Shown piece after piece: positions 9,016 through 16,852 of a stretch of DNA of 64,000 bases; the stretch's first letter is position 1; each line of letters begins with the position of its first letter. This DNA is from Corynebacterium comes. GTDB lineage: Bacteria > Actinomycetota > Actinomycetes > Mycobacteriales > Mycobacteriaceae. Under the pieces are notes generated by a model. It was given only the letters and a program-made list of their open reading frames with translations, was not told where the DNA came from and did no database searches. The translations under genes were made by a program, and so were the position numbers. The stretch covers positions 1 to 64,000 of the forward strand of contig NZ_CP046454.1 of NCBI RefSeq assembly GCF_009734405.1. Direction: 5' to 3'.

Positions 9016-9269
9016 GCAGCACGAGAAACAGAGTTTCCGGCCAGGTCGGCCCTAAGAAGGCTAGCGAGAGTAATCGAACCCACCTTGCAGGGAAGAGCGT
9101 GGAAGACACCTTCCAGCCGAAAGACGACCCCGGAACACTGAAGAAGTTGACCATTCAGATCGATGTCGACCTCCACCGCCGGCTCAAGGCGATCGCCGCC
9201 CAGGAAGGCAAGACCATGCGGGAAATCGTGGAGGAACAGCTGACCGTTTACGTCACCTCCAAGAAGTAA
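9012..9269 (+). CDS. Ribbon-helix-helix partition partner (ParB-like)
   Basis: An 85-aa protein overlapping the end of parA by four bases. Residues 1-40 are basic and flexible; residues about 43-80 (LKKLTIQIDVDLHRRLKAIA then EGKTMREIVEEQL) are a ribbon-helix-helix domain like those of ParG/Omega-type centromere-binding proteins. It should bind the flanking repeats, stimulate ParA and repress the operon. It is not a canonical ParB nuclease-fold protein. The assignment is by operon position plus RHH pattern. Confidence 0.8.
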   Translation: MSSTRNRVSGQVGPKKASESNRTHLAGKSVEDTFQPKDDPGTLKKLTIQIDVDLHRRLKAIAAQEGKTMREIVEEQLTVYVTSKK

Positions 9270-9373
9270 AGTTCTCGCCAACCGTAAATCTGTAAATATG
9301 GCTTTACAGTTTCACGGTTACCGTAAAACTGTAAAGTGCTCGAACACTACGTCCACCCCATTTCTGCCGCAAT

Positions 9374-9525
9374 CCCGTATTTACGGCCTTACGGTAACTG
9401 TAATGCTGTAAATACAGGCAACCCGTATTTACGGCCTTACGGTAACTGTAATGCTGTAAATACAGGCAACCCGTATTTACGGCCTTACGGTAACTGTAAT
9501 GCTGTAAATACAGGCAACCCGTATT
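9374..9525 (+). repeat. 48-bp tandem repeats downstream of par operon
   Basis: Three exact 48-bp units start at 9374, 9422 and 9470; a truncated fourth starts at 9518. Each unit is bounded by GTATTTAC and GTAAATAC and contains CTTACGGTAACTGTAA, so it forms a large interrupted dyad. Just upstream (9300-9340) a diverged version reads TTTACAGTTTCACGG and CCGTAAAACTGTAAA. It shares the TTACGG core with the 101-bp repeats. Candidate second centromere, or operator and iteron region. Confidence 0.75.
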
Positions 9526-9728
9526 CGGCGGTCCATTACTTCAGCTTTCCTGAGTGGTCCGGGCGGCCAAGGTAGGTACCGTCGACGCCCGCGAGTCATC
9601 GGCCAAGTCAGCCCAGCTGGCCCCCGCCAGCATGTAGTTTGGAACCTAACGCAATAAAAGTCCGGGCGCTGCGCCAACAGCCCCGGACGTGACCCCACAG
9701 AAGAATTAGAACCCGGTTGTGAGGATTT

Positions 9729-10661
9729 ATGGATAATCATACCCCTGCGGACACCACGGCTGCCAATACTATTGGTGACCTGATCGAACCTGCAGACCAT
9801 CGAGACGTGGGCTATACCAGTCGAGTTTTTGTACAAGCCCTCTTCCCGTATCGCAGCTCCACCGACCTAATCCGCCAGGTCCAACAAGGCCCGACAAAAA
9901 TCACAGTCACCGCTACCGCTGGGTTGCCCTATGGCAAGTATCCCCGGCTGGTCATGGCTTACGTCATCACCAAGGCAGTAGAGCGTGAGGGGCAGGTTAA
10001 AACTGGTTCGATGAGCGTGGAGGAAGCCCGGCGAATTCCCCTCGGAAACTCTCTCAACGCCTTCTTGCGTGCGATCGGGCTGACGACGCGGGGGAGTGGA
10101 ACTGTTATTGCCCGGATTCGTGATCAAGTCGACCGCATTGCGGCTTGCTCAATCAGGGTCGAAAATGTCGCGCAGACCGCACTCTCTACCCGTAGAGCAG
10201 CTAATCCCACCGTGGATATCAGTAACTACCACGAGCTTTGGCTGTCGCCAGACCCGGATCAGCCGGCCATGAGCGAATCGTTCATCGAACTCACTGAAGA
10301 GTTCTACGGTGAGATCAACCGGGCACCAATCCCGATAGATATTTCCGTCCTCCAGCAACTCGGAAAGCCCCGAGCGATGGATATCTACACATGGCTTGCC
10401 CTCAAGAAGTTCTGGTTATCTAAGCGCAACGAACGCTCTTTTACTTTTACCTGGGAGACCCTCGAAGGTCATTTCTCTCCGGTGGAACTGACTACCTGGG
10501 TGCAGCGGCGGGATTTCCGGACCGAGATTAAAAAATGTGTCGCCTCCATTGCAGAGCTCTGGCCCGAGGTAGGAGCCGAAGTCACGGCCGAGGGCCTCCT
10601 TGTCCATCAGGGGCCTACGCCGATCCCACCGAAGCCGAGACGCAAACTCGAATTCAGGTAG
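9729..10661 (+). CDS. repA: Plasmid replication initiator, RepA_C type
   Basis: A 310-aa protein with GAGGATTT before ATG 9729. Features match the RepA_C (PF04796) family of plasmid initiators: VFVQALFPYR, then GLPYGKYPRLVMAYVITKAV, then IPLGNSLNAFLRAIGLTTRG, SGTVIARIRDQVDRI, and a winged-helix-like second half with IDIYTWLALKKFWLSKR-like text (residues 215-235). It should bind the downstream 22-bp iterons and open the AT-rich part of oriV. Together with parA, the relaxase and the iterons it shows that this segment is a self-sustaining plasmid backbone, even if it has since integrated. Confidence 0.88.
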   Translation: MDNHTPADTTAANTIGDLIEPADHRDVGYTSRVFVQALFPYRSSTDLIRQVQQGPTKITVTATAGLPYGKYPRLVMAYVITKAVEREGQVKTGSMSVEEARRIPLGNSLNAFLRAIGLTTRGSGTVIARIRDQVDRIAACSIRVENVAQTALSTRRAANPTVDISNYHELWLSPDPDQPAMSESFIELTEEFYGEINRAPIPIDISVLQQLGKPRAMDIYTWLALKKFWLSKRNERSFTFTWETLEGHFSPVELTTWVQRRDFRTEIKKCVASIAELWPEVGAEVTAEGLLVHQGPTPIPPKPRRKLEFR

Positions 10662-10680
10662 CCACTGACCCCACTCCTGT

Positions 10681-10980
10681 GGGGTTTTCTATTTCCGCAG
10701 GTCACACTGCGTACATTTACCCTCGGTCGCAGCTCTGCTCGACTGGGGTTTTCTATTTCCGCAGGTCACACTGCGTACATTTACCCTCGGTCGATATTCT
10801 CGTGCGTACATTTACCCTCGGTCGTGCGTACATTTACCCTCGGTCGTGCGTACATTTACCCTCGGTCGTGCGTACATTTACCCTCGGTAAAATAGTTATC
10901 CACAGGCTTTGACCTGCGGTTATTTTTTATTCACCCCGTCTTCTATAACAGTATCCAGTAAAACAATATGTTCCAGGGTA
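10681..10980 (+). other. Origin of replication (oriV): iterons, DnaA box, AT-rich region
   Basis: Directly after repA are six copies of the 22-bp iteron TGCGTACATTTACCCTCGGT-CG, starting at 10708, 10772, 10803, 10825, 10847 and 10869; the last four are head to tail at exactly 22 bp. The first two sit inside a 49-bp duplication (10681 and 10745). A perfect DnaA box TTATCCACA lies at 10896-10904, followed by an AT-rich stretch to about 10980. This is the textbook order of an iteron origin. Confidence 0.9.
10896..10904 (+). promoter_or_regulatory. DnaA box
   Basis: TTATCCACA, an exact match to the bacterial DnaA box consensus, placed six bases after the last iteron and just before the AT-rich region. 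Confidence 0.85.
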
Positions 10981-11463
10981 AAAGGTCATCTTTTATCGCT
11001 ACTGAAGGTGGAAATAACGGCCTGGATCGAGGCTGGCGCGGCGCCGCTGCGCGACGCCTTGCCCCCAAACGTCGTGGGGCATCTCTTCCATCACGGAAAC
11101 CTCATCCGAGATGCGTTGAGGAGAAGGGCCATCCTCGCGGAGGACACGGTGTCTCTGGAGATGAGGGGGAGTTATGCTCCGCAGCATGACGGTGGGGGAG
11201 TGAGTCGGTTTGTCCCTAGGACGTGCCAGCAAGCATGGAGCTGGGGATCGTCCTGGAGGTCCTGGTCGTTGAAAGCAGGACCTCGCAAGCTCGGGGAGGG
11301 AGTACATCGAGGTGAGCTGGGCAAGCGAGAACGCCTGTCGACATGGAACCAGGGGCTTCTGCTGAGCTGCTCCAACCATGGTGTCCCTCGTGCCCACTGT
11401 GGTGGGCAGGGGGTGCACACCGTGTACCAGCCTGGAAGAACACCACCAGGAGGACCAGCCACG
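10981..11463. other. Intergenic between oriV and RHH gene
   Basis: No gene is convincing here. Long frames on either strand lack domains and one simply runs into the next gene by chance. The last 100 bp (TGCACACCGTGTACC near 11415, then AGGAGGACC) should be the promoter/operator and ribosome binding site of the ribbon-helix-helix gene at 11464. Confidence 0.45.
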
Positions 11464-11640
11464 ATGACAGACACCACCCACTCCCCACAGCAGCCGAGCA
11501 GGGTGGTCTCCGTCCGCCTGGACACCGCAACCATCGCCCGCCTCGACCGGCTCGCCGAGCGCACCTCGCGTAGTAGGGGGTTCTACCTCAAGGCAGCGAT
11601 TCAAGCGATGCTGCCGGTAATGGGCCTCTTCACGATTTAG
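11464..11640 (+). pseudogene. Ribbon-helix-helix (antitoxin-like) gene truncated by ISL3 element
   Basis: ATG 11464 follows AGGAGGACCAGCCACG. The first 50 codons encode SRVVSVRLDTATIARLDRLA and SRSRGFYLKAAIQAML, a CopG/ParD-type ribbon-helix-helix N-terminus as in antitoxins of plasmid addiction modules. At 11623 the gene runs into the left end of the ISL3 element and stops within it at 11640. No toxin gene is present on the other side of the element, so the stabilisation module seems to have been lost. Confidence 0.65.
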
Positions 11641-13081
11641 AGTGCGTAGTTGACCGCGGGGCGGGGTTCGGGGTGGCACAACATATAGGGGTCCTGGCCG
11701 GTACAAGATGAGAGTTACGACGCTTCCATCCAACCGAACCAGGACCCTACTGTGCAGCCTACTACTGGCAACCTCGTCGCCGACACCATCTGCCGGACAG
11801 CCGAGATCGGACTGACGATCACCGGTGCCGCCGACGCCGGCAACATCACCGTCATCGACGCCACACCGGTGGCCGTGAGCAACGCCTGTCCTGAATGTTC
11901 CCGACCCGGGAAGCTTCGCGACCACGTCCTTCGCCGTCTCGTCGACCTGCCCGTCGTCGGTTTCCCCACCCGTCTGCACGTCCGCGTTCCCCGCTTCACC
12001 TGCGCGAACGCCTCCTGTAACAGAAAGATCTTCCAGGCCTGCCTGAGCTGCGCCGATGACGGCGCGAAACTCACCCACCGGGTCACCCGCTGGATCCTCC
12101 AACGCCTCGCGGTTGACCGGATGAGCGTGTCGGCCACCGCCAAGGTCCTCGGTGTCGGTTGGGAGCTGGTCAATCAGGTCGCCGTGGACGCGTGCCGACA
12201 GCTCGTCTACGACAACCCCTCCCACCTGGACGGCGTCCGGATCCTCGGGGTGGATGAGCACGTATGGAAGCACACCCGAAAGCCAGGTCAGCCATCCAGT
12301 CTGGTGACCATCCTCGTCGACCTCACACCCCTGGTGGACGGACGCGGGCCTGCCCGACTGCTGGACATCCGCCCCGGACGCAGTGCACAGGTGCTGCGCG
12401 GGTGGCTGCAGGAACGCGACCCTGCTTTCCGGGAGCAGGTGCAGGTGGTGACGATGGATGGTTTCACCGGTTACGCCTCAGCCGTCGATCAGATGCTCCC
12501 GGATGCCACCAAGGTGATGGATCCGTTCCACGTGGTGCATCTGGCAGCCGACAAACTCACCCGCTGCCGGCAGCGTCTCCAGCGGGAGACCTCCGGGCGT
12601 CGTGGGCGCAAGGACGACCCGTTGTACAAGCACCGTCGCACGCTGTTGACCAGGACGAACTACCTCACCGAGCGGCAGAAACAGCGCCTGGAGATGTTGT
12701 GGGCCACCGATGACGACTACGTGGCCCTGGAAGTGACGTGGCTGTTCTACCAGGACATGATTGCGGCGTACGGGCATCCGAAGAAATCGGAGGGAAAGAA
12801 GCTCATGAGCAGGGTGATCAACAGCATTCGTAAGGGCCTACCCGAAGGTCTGGCGGAGCTGGCCCAGCTGGGACGGACCTTGTGGCGCCGGCGTGAGGAC
12901 GTGCTCGCGTACTTCGATATCGGGGCGTCCAACGGCCCAGTCGAAGCCATCAACGGCAGGCTTGAGCACCTACGCGGCATCGCCCTGGGGTTCAGGAATC
13001 TCAACCACTACATCTTGCGGTGTCTGATCCACTCCGGCCAGCTGCAGGGGAGGATCAACGCACTCTAAAACCGGAAGGGCC
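11623..13081 (+). mobile_element. ISL3-family insertion sequence
   Basis: A 1.46-kb element with one transposase gene. Left end GGCCTCTTCACGATTTAGAG-TGCG (11623 on) and right end, read inward on the minus strand, GGCCCTTCCGGTTTTAGAG-TGCG (from 13081) are imperfect inverted repeats of about 24 bp. No 8-bp target duplication is visible (flanks CGGTAATG and GAGTTAGG), suggesting an adjacent deletion after insertion. It cuts an RHH gene on the left; a WhiB-like remnant starts four bases beyond the right end. A lone right end like this one lies at 23551-23582. Confidence 0.85.
11752..13068 (+). CDS. tnp: ISL3-family transposase
   Basis: A full-length 438-aa transposase starting at GTG 11752. The N-terminus has a zinc-finger-like CPECSRPGK...CANASCNRK pattern (residues about 43-85), followed by HTH TAKVLGVGWELVNQ and the DDE domain: LGVDEHVWKH (first D), VTMDGFTGYASAV (second D), and NGPVEAINGRLEHLRG (the E region). 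The frame is intact and ends INAL just inside the right inverted repeat, so the element may be active. It resembles the IS31831/IS1207-type elements of corynebacteria, from memory of the family. Confidence 0.92.
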   Translation: MQPTTGNLVADTICRTAEIGLTITGAADAGNITVIDATPVAVSNACPECSRPGKLRDHVLRRLVDLPVVGFPTRLHVRVPRFTCANASCNRKIFQACLSCADDGAKLTHRVTRWILQRLAVDRMSVSATAKVLGVGWELVNQVAVDACRQLVYDNPSHLDGVRILGVDEHVWKHTRKPGQPSSLVTILVDLTPLVDGRGPARLLDIRPGRSAQVLRGWLQERDPAFREQVQVVTMDGFTGYASAVDQMLPDATKVMDPFHVVHLAADKLTRCRQRLQRETSGRRGRKDDPLYKHRRTLLTRTNYLTERQKQRLEMLWATDDDYVALEVTWLFYQDMIAAYGHPKKSEGKKLMSRVINSIRKGLPEGLAELAQLGRTLWRRREDVLAYFDIGASNGPVEAINGRLEHLRGIALGFRNLNHYILRCLIHSGQLQGRINAL

Positions 13082-13084
13082 GAG

Positions 13085-13270
13085 TTAGGTGCAGGTCAGC
13101 TTGTCTCCGGTGGTGAGGAAGTCCGCCCAGTTGTCGACTTGAGGGTTGTTGTGCAGCAGGGCTCGGCGTTGACGCTCGGCCAGTCCACCCCAGACCTCGA
13201 AATATTCCGATTGTCCAGGGCGGTGGCTGCGCACAGGATCGTGCACTGTTGGGTCTCTTTGCCGGACGGC
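13085..13270 (-). pseudogene. WhiB-like protein remnant, frameshifted
   Basis: The minus strand encodes EYFEVWGGLAERQRRALLHN then NPQVDNWADFL, ending at a TAA at 13085. VWGG followed by ERRAL-type text is the signature turn and helix of WhiB iron-sulphur proteins. The preceding Cys segment CTILCAATALD is in another frame, so a frameshift separates the cluster-binding half from the C-terminus. The 5' part is not recognisable. It sits immediately beside the ISL3 right end, consistent with damage around that insertion. Confidence 0.45.
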
Positions 13271-13456
13271 GCACCCGGGCCACCTTGCTCTAAGGGGCCT
13301 TGGAGATGGGTAATCCGACTCTGTTCAAGCTTCTAGCCACGCTGGCTCACGAGTCGGCCTGCTTCGTATGCGGCCCGGTTCGTCAGAAGTTTTCTAACGT
13401 TTTCCCAGGTAAAGAGCTTCCGCTCCAGAATGTGAACATTTAAACTGCGATTAACA

Positions 13457-13488
13457 TTGACACGGGCATGGTGCTGTGGTTTCATTAT
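13457..13488 (+). promoter_or_regulatory. Promoter candidate for the NYN/methylase pair
   Basis: TTGACA at 13457-13462 is a consensus -35 element. TTTCAT (13480) at 17-bp spacing or CATTAT (13483) at 20 bp could be the -10. It lies 55 bp before the NYN gene. Confidence 0.4.
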
Positions 13489-13542
13489 TGCATCGGTTCA
13501 CGAATGTCGATAGCAGCAGAACAGACACAGGATGGAAGAATT

Positions 13543-14019
13543 ATGAACAGCTTCACCCCCACCCACTCGAATCGCGTCATTGTGACCGACATCGAAAACG
13601 TCAACGACGGCAGCCTGCGAACCCCTGATGACACCCGCTACTGCGTGGCCCTGGTCAGCGAGATTCTCGGCATCACGCCGCTCGACCAGGTCATCGTCGC
13701 TACCGGCAAGACCTCCTCCCCGCACCTGCCGGGAGAGGTTCCTGATAATTGGCGGGTCAAGGTCCGTAGCGGTCTCGATGGTGCTGACATGGCCCTCGAC
13801 GCGATCCTGCGCGACGAACTCCCTCACCGGTGCTTTAACGAAGTCGTGCTGGTTTCTGGCGACCACTTCTTCGTCGAGGCTCTCGACGCCCTAGCCGCCG
13901 CAGGCATGAAGGTGACGGTGGTTTCTCGCCCGGAGGCGCTGTCCAAGCGGCTGCGGTTTATCGCCGACAACGTCATCTACCTCCCGGAAGCAACGTGGCC
14001 TCAGCGCCGCGCGGCTTAA
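13543..14019 (+). CDS. NYN-domain (PIN-like) protein
   Basis: A 158-aa protein starting at ATG 13543 behind GGAAGAATT. It opens with RVIVTDIENVNDG (Asp16), has LDGADMALDAIL (Asp79, Asp82) and VVLVSGDHFFVEAL (Asp107), and ends with VTVVSRPEALSKRL. These are the acidic positions and SGDxxF loop of NYN ribonucleases (a PIN-like fold), though the usual second Asp of SGDxDF is Phe here. It would act on RNA or DNA in the cytoplasm. The methylase-like gene starts 58 bp downstream on the same strand, and the two seem to form a unit. Function as a nuclease is inferred from the fold. Confidence 0.75.
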   Translation: MNSFTPTHSNRVIVTDIENVNDGSLRTPDDTRYCVALVSEILGITPLDQVIVATGKTSSPHLPGEVPDNWRVKVRSGLDGADMALDAILRDELPHRCFNEVVLVSGDHFFVEALDALAAAGMKVTVVSRPEALSKRLRFIADNVIYLPEATWPQRRAA

Positions 14020-14077
14020 CCCACCCCTGCGCCCATACGCTAATCAATATTTGTCTACGACTGAGAAAGAACCCATC

Positions 14078-15997
14078 ATGAACTCCGCCCCCCGCAAGAC
14101 CCTGGCCTCCGCCGACATCGCCGATATCGCGCATGTCTCCCGGTCCGCCGTGTCTAACTGGCGCAACCGTGGCAAAGGTTTCCCCGAGCCCATTAACCCG
14201 GATCAGCCGCGACGCCCGCTCTTCGACCAGGAGGAGGTGTTCGCCTGGTTCGAGGCCAACGGGATCGCCTACACCCGTCCCGATGCCACCCAGGAGCTGA
14301 TCGGTATCCTCGACCAGCTACGGAACGCCCTCGACCTCTCCTCCCCCGAGACTATGGTGCTGCTGCTCACCGCAGCGCTCAAGGCCCACGGTGAAGATGT
14401 CGACTGGCCAGAACGCTCCTCTCTGAACGGCGCCCAGCAGGCTCTGCTGCTCGGCGGGTTCGCTGGCATCGACAGGGCAGACCTGCCCAACGCCACCGAT
14501 GAGGTGCTCAACCGACTGTCCCGTTTCGCTTCTCGACGTATCCTCAGTGCAGGATCGCCCGATTCGCGTACCTCGGAAATTCTCGCGAACCTGGCTGCGT
14601 CCAGAAAGCCCGACTCTGTCCTCGATCCTGCCTGCGGCATCGGCCAAGCGCTGATCCGGGCGAAACGCCTCATCGGTGATGCCAACCTCCGTACCGCGGG
14701 CGTCGAGGTTGACCCCGCCGTGGCCGAGATCGCCCGTCTCCGCGGGCTGCTCTATTCCGTTGCGCTCGACATCACTGTCGCAGACACGCTTTTCGACGTT
14801 CCCGACACCATCGAGAAATTCGATGTGGTCATCGCCGAACCTCCATTCAGTGCGCAGACGCCAGAACCGCTGTCATTCGATGACCCGCGCCTGTCCTTCG
14901 CTGTCCCAGGTAAGAGCAACGCCGATTCGGCCTGGCCACAGATCGTGCTGTCACACCTCAACGAGGAGGGAACGGCGTTTCTGATCATGTCCGATGCTTT
15001 CCTCTTTCAGCAGCGGCGTGACGCCAAGATTGTCCGGCAGGGACTGCTTAACGATGACCTCCTTGAAGCCGTAATCTCCCTCGGCGACTTGTTGCGCCCT
15101 TACTCGTCGATCAACGTCAACCTACTCGTTCTCTCTAAGAGAAAAAAGGCCCTGGATAGCGGGTCGGTACTGTTTATCGACGGTGCAGGAATCGACCAGC
15201 TCGAAGACAAGATCGCCGGGTGGCTCGCGCCCCAAGCGGATCTAGCGGATATTCCGCACGCCCGGATCGACAGGACAATGATCCTGAGCAACGACGCCAA
15301 CCTGCAACCCAGCCGGTGGGCGGGCGCCACTGAGCTTTTCGACGACATTCTGAACGCCGACGTCGATTGGTCTTACCCCACCCTTCGCGACTCCGCAGAG
15401 AAGCTCACCGGGGCTGTCGAAAAGCTCCCCGCCCGACCGACCACCAACATCATCCGGGTTAGCACCATCGGTGAGCTCATCAGCCAGGGCGTCGTCGCTC
15501 TCAAGAACATCTCGCGAGGACGCGACTCCGACAACACCGTGATCACCCCCGCCATGCTGGGGAGTGATCCGACCGGGGCCTCCTGGCCCGCGGCGGACGA
15601 AGGCACAGCCCCTGCAGAACTCAGCCAGCCCGGGGACGTATTGCTGGCCCGTATCGGTGATCCGCGCGCGAGCGTGTCACAGCGTGCCGACATCAAGCCT
15701 GGAACCGGCGTGGCGGTACTGAGAGTCGCCAACCCGGAGACCCTCGACCCCCACTACCTGGCCCTGATGGTCAACGGCTCCTGGAACAGCCGTTTCAACA
15801 CCGGGACGACGATCCCACGCAACGCCATCAAGGACTTCGAGGTCCCGGTGGTCTCGCTCGACCAGCAACAAGAACTCGCCCAGCAGGCGGAGGTTTTTCA
15901 GGAAGCCACGGCCGAACTCGCCAGGCTGAGCAGGGAACTCGGGGAGGCCACCACTCACTGGGTCAATGAACTCTGGCGGAAGGGCCACGCTCACTAG
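14078..15997 (+). CDS. HTH-containing N6-DNA-methylase-like protein with altered catalytic motif
   Basis: A 639-aa protein. ATG 14078 has GAGAAAGAA upstream. Residues about 10-60 are a helix-turn-helix (IADIAHVSRSAVSNWRNRG). The middle is a type I (HsdM-like) N6-adenine methyltransferase fold: motif I DPACGIGQAL at 183-192 and SDAFLFQQRRDAKIVRQGLL. The catalytic [N/D]PP[F/Y] motif reads E254-P-P-F, an acidic substitution at a position that contacts the target base. The C-terminal 170 residues (GDVLLARIGDP, TTIPRNAIKDFEVPV) resemble a half-specificity (S subunit) domain. No HsdR or HsdS is nearby. It pairs with the NYN gene and may be a regulator, a base sensor or a non-canonical defence protein. 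Confidence 0.8.
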   Translation: MNSAPRKTLASADIADIAHVSRSAVSNWRNRGKGFPEPINPDQPRRPLFDQEEVFAWFEANGIAYTRPDATQELIGILDQLRNALDLSSPETMVLLLTAALKAHGEDVDWPERSSLNGAQQALLLGGFAGIDRADLPNATDEVLNRLSRFASRRILSAGSPDSRTSEILANLAASRKPDSVLDPACGIGQALIRAKRLIGDANLRTAGVEVDPAVAEIARLRGLLYSVALDITVADTLFDVPDTIEKFDVVIAEPPFSAQTPEPLSFDDPRLSFAVPGKSNADSAWPQIVLSHLNEEGTAFLIMSDAFLFQQRRDAKIVRQGLLNDDLLEAVISLGDLLRPYSSINVNLLVLSKRKKALDSGSVLFIDGAGIDQLEDKIAGWLAPQADLADIPHARIDRTMILSNDANLQPSRWAGATELFDDILNADVDWSYPTLRDSAEKLTGAVEKLPARPTTNIIRVSTIGELISQGVVALKNISRGRDSDNTVITPAMLGSDPTGASWPAADEGTAPAELSQPGDVLLARIGDPRASVSQRADIKPGTGVAVLRVANPETLDPHYLALMVNGSWNSRFNTGTTIPRNAIKDFEVPVVSLDQQQELAQQAEVFQEATAELARLSRELGEATTHWVNELWRKGHAH

Positions 15998-16183
15998 TAC
16001 CCTGCGCTTTACCCCTAAGAAGCAGGTCCCCGGCCACTGTTGCACCTCGTCGCATAGGACTTTGATCTATAAGAAGTAAGATTTCAGCGCGTGAATAAAG
16101 TCCACTTGCGCGTATGGTGTACAGTAATAAAGTATAGTCTCGGGCGAACAGGTGTCCTGGACGATGGTTCAGGAGGTTAACCT

Positions 16184-16852
16184 ATGATTCCGAGCTCACC
16201 GGCTGATGCTCTCGGCTCCCACGCTCCAGGCGTTCGCGACGTGCTTATTGAGGTTGCTCGATCTACGCACAACCACTTCGCTGAGGCGCATGAGGTCTCA
16301 AGGTCGCGGTATGCGATGGGGTTCGGCGCACAGTGGCGTGACCTCTTGTCCGGCGCCCACGACGCAATGAAAGATCGCGGTTTCTCATCATCCAAACTTC
16401 CCCCGGCTGGTTATAAGCTCCCTGTAGTCAATGATTGCCTGGTCTACCTGTGGCGTGTTTCGGATTCCTCGGATCCCTCCAGCTTTGCATCGAGCCAGAC
16501 GAAGAAGAATGGTTTCGGGGTGAGGCCGCCCGATCCGATGCTTTTCGAGACGATCGACGACATCCCTGAGGAGGGCGAACTCGAGCGCGTAGTACAAGCG
16601 GCCGGTGGCACAATGCCCTTGGTGCTTGTCATGGTGCATTCGTCCCATCTGCAGCTGCAGTCGATTGAGTGGGCGGTCGCCGAGCTCATCGAGGAAACCG
16701 GAAAAGTCAATCTGCACGGTCGGCAAACCATATGGCGGCCTGAGCCTGTTGTCGAGACTATGACGTCGGATGTGGAATCCTTCGACAGCGGAGCCCCTGT
16801 TATGCCTGCGATTGCACCGCGAGAGCAGGAAGGGTTGGACCCAGATGCGTGA
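16184..16852 (+). CDS. Unknown protein, partner of XRE-ImmA/IrrE
   Basis: A 222-aa protein of unrecognised family with an excellent ribosome binding site (AGGAGG seven bases before ATG 16184). It is soluble, with a helical first 60 residues (VLIEVARSTHNHFAEAHEVS), a PPAGYKLPVVNDCLVYLWRV strand-rich segment, and a final LVLVMVHSSHLQLQSIEWAV followed by GRQTIWRPEPV. Its last eight bases overlap the start of the XRE-ImmA/IrrE gene, so the two proteins are almost surely translated as a pair. Such pairs, an unknown protein with an ImmA-type metalloprotease regulator, behave like toxin-antitoxin or stress modules in other systems; that reading is inference. Confidence 0.75.
   Translation: MIPSSPADALGSHAPGVRDVLIEVARSTHNHFAEAHEVSRSRYAMGFGAQWRDLLSGAHDAMKDRGFSSSKLPPAGYKLPVVNDCLVYLWRVSDSSDPSSFASSQTKKNGFGVRPPDPMLFETIDDIPEEGELERVVQAAGGTMPLVLVMVHSSHLQLQSIEWAVAELIEETGKVNLHGRQTIWRPEPVVETMTSDVESFDSGAPVMPAIAPREQEGLDPDA

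Noticed and set aside
9374..9525. Possible CRISPR array
   Set aside because: Units are adjoining 48-bp repeats with no unique spacers and no cas genes; they fit partition sites or iterons. The same applies to 10708-10890 and 51519-51662.
9336..9575. 79-codon frame across the 48-bp repeats
   Set aside because: Periodic translation of a non-coding repeat array (repeated NPYLRPYGNCNAVNTG).
10909..11640. One 243-aa protein through to the RHH segment
   Set aside because: The first 185 codons show no protein-like conservation, whereas ATG 11464 has its own AGGAGG; the joint frame is chance.
10999..12273. 424-codon minus-strand frame
   Set aside because: Antisense to the ISL3 transposase start and the RHH gene; no domains.
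14078..15997. Complete type I restriction-modification locus
   Set aside because: Only one methylase-like gene is present; no HsdR helicase and no separate HsdS were found nearby, and the catalytic motif is altered.
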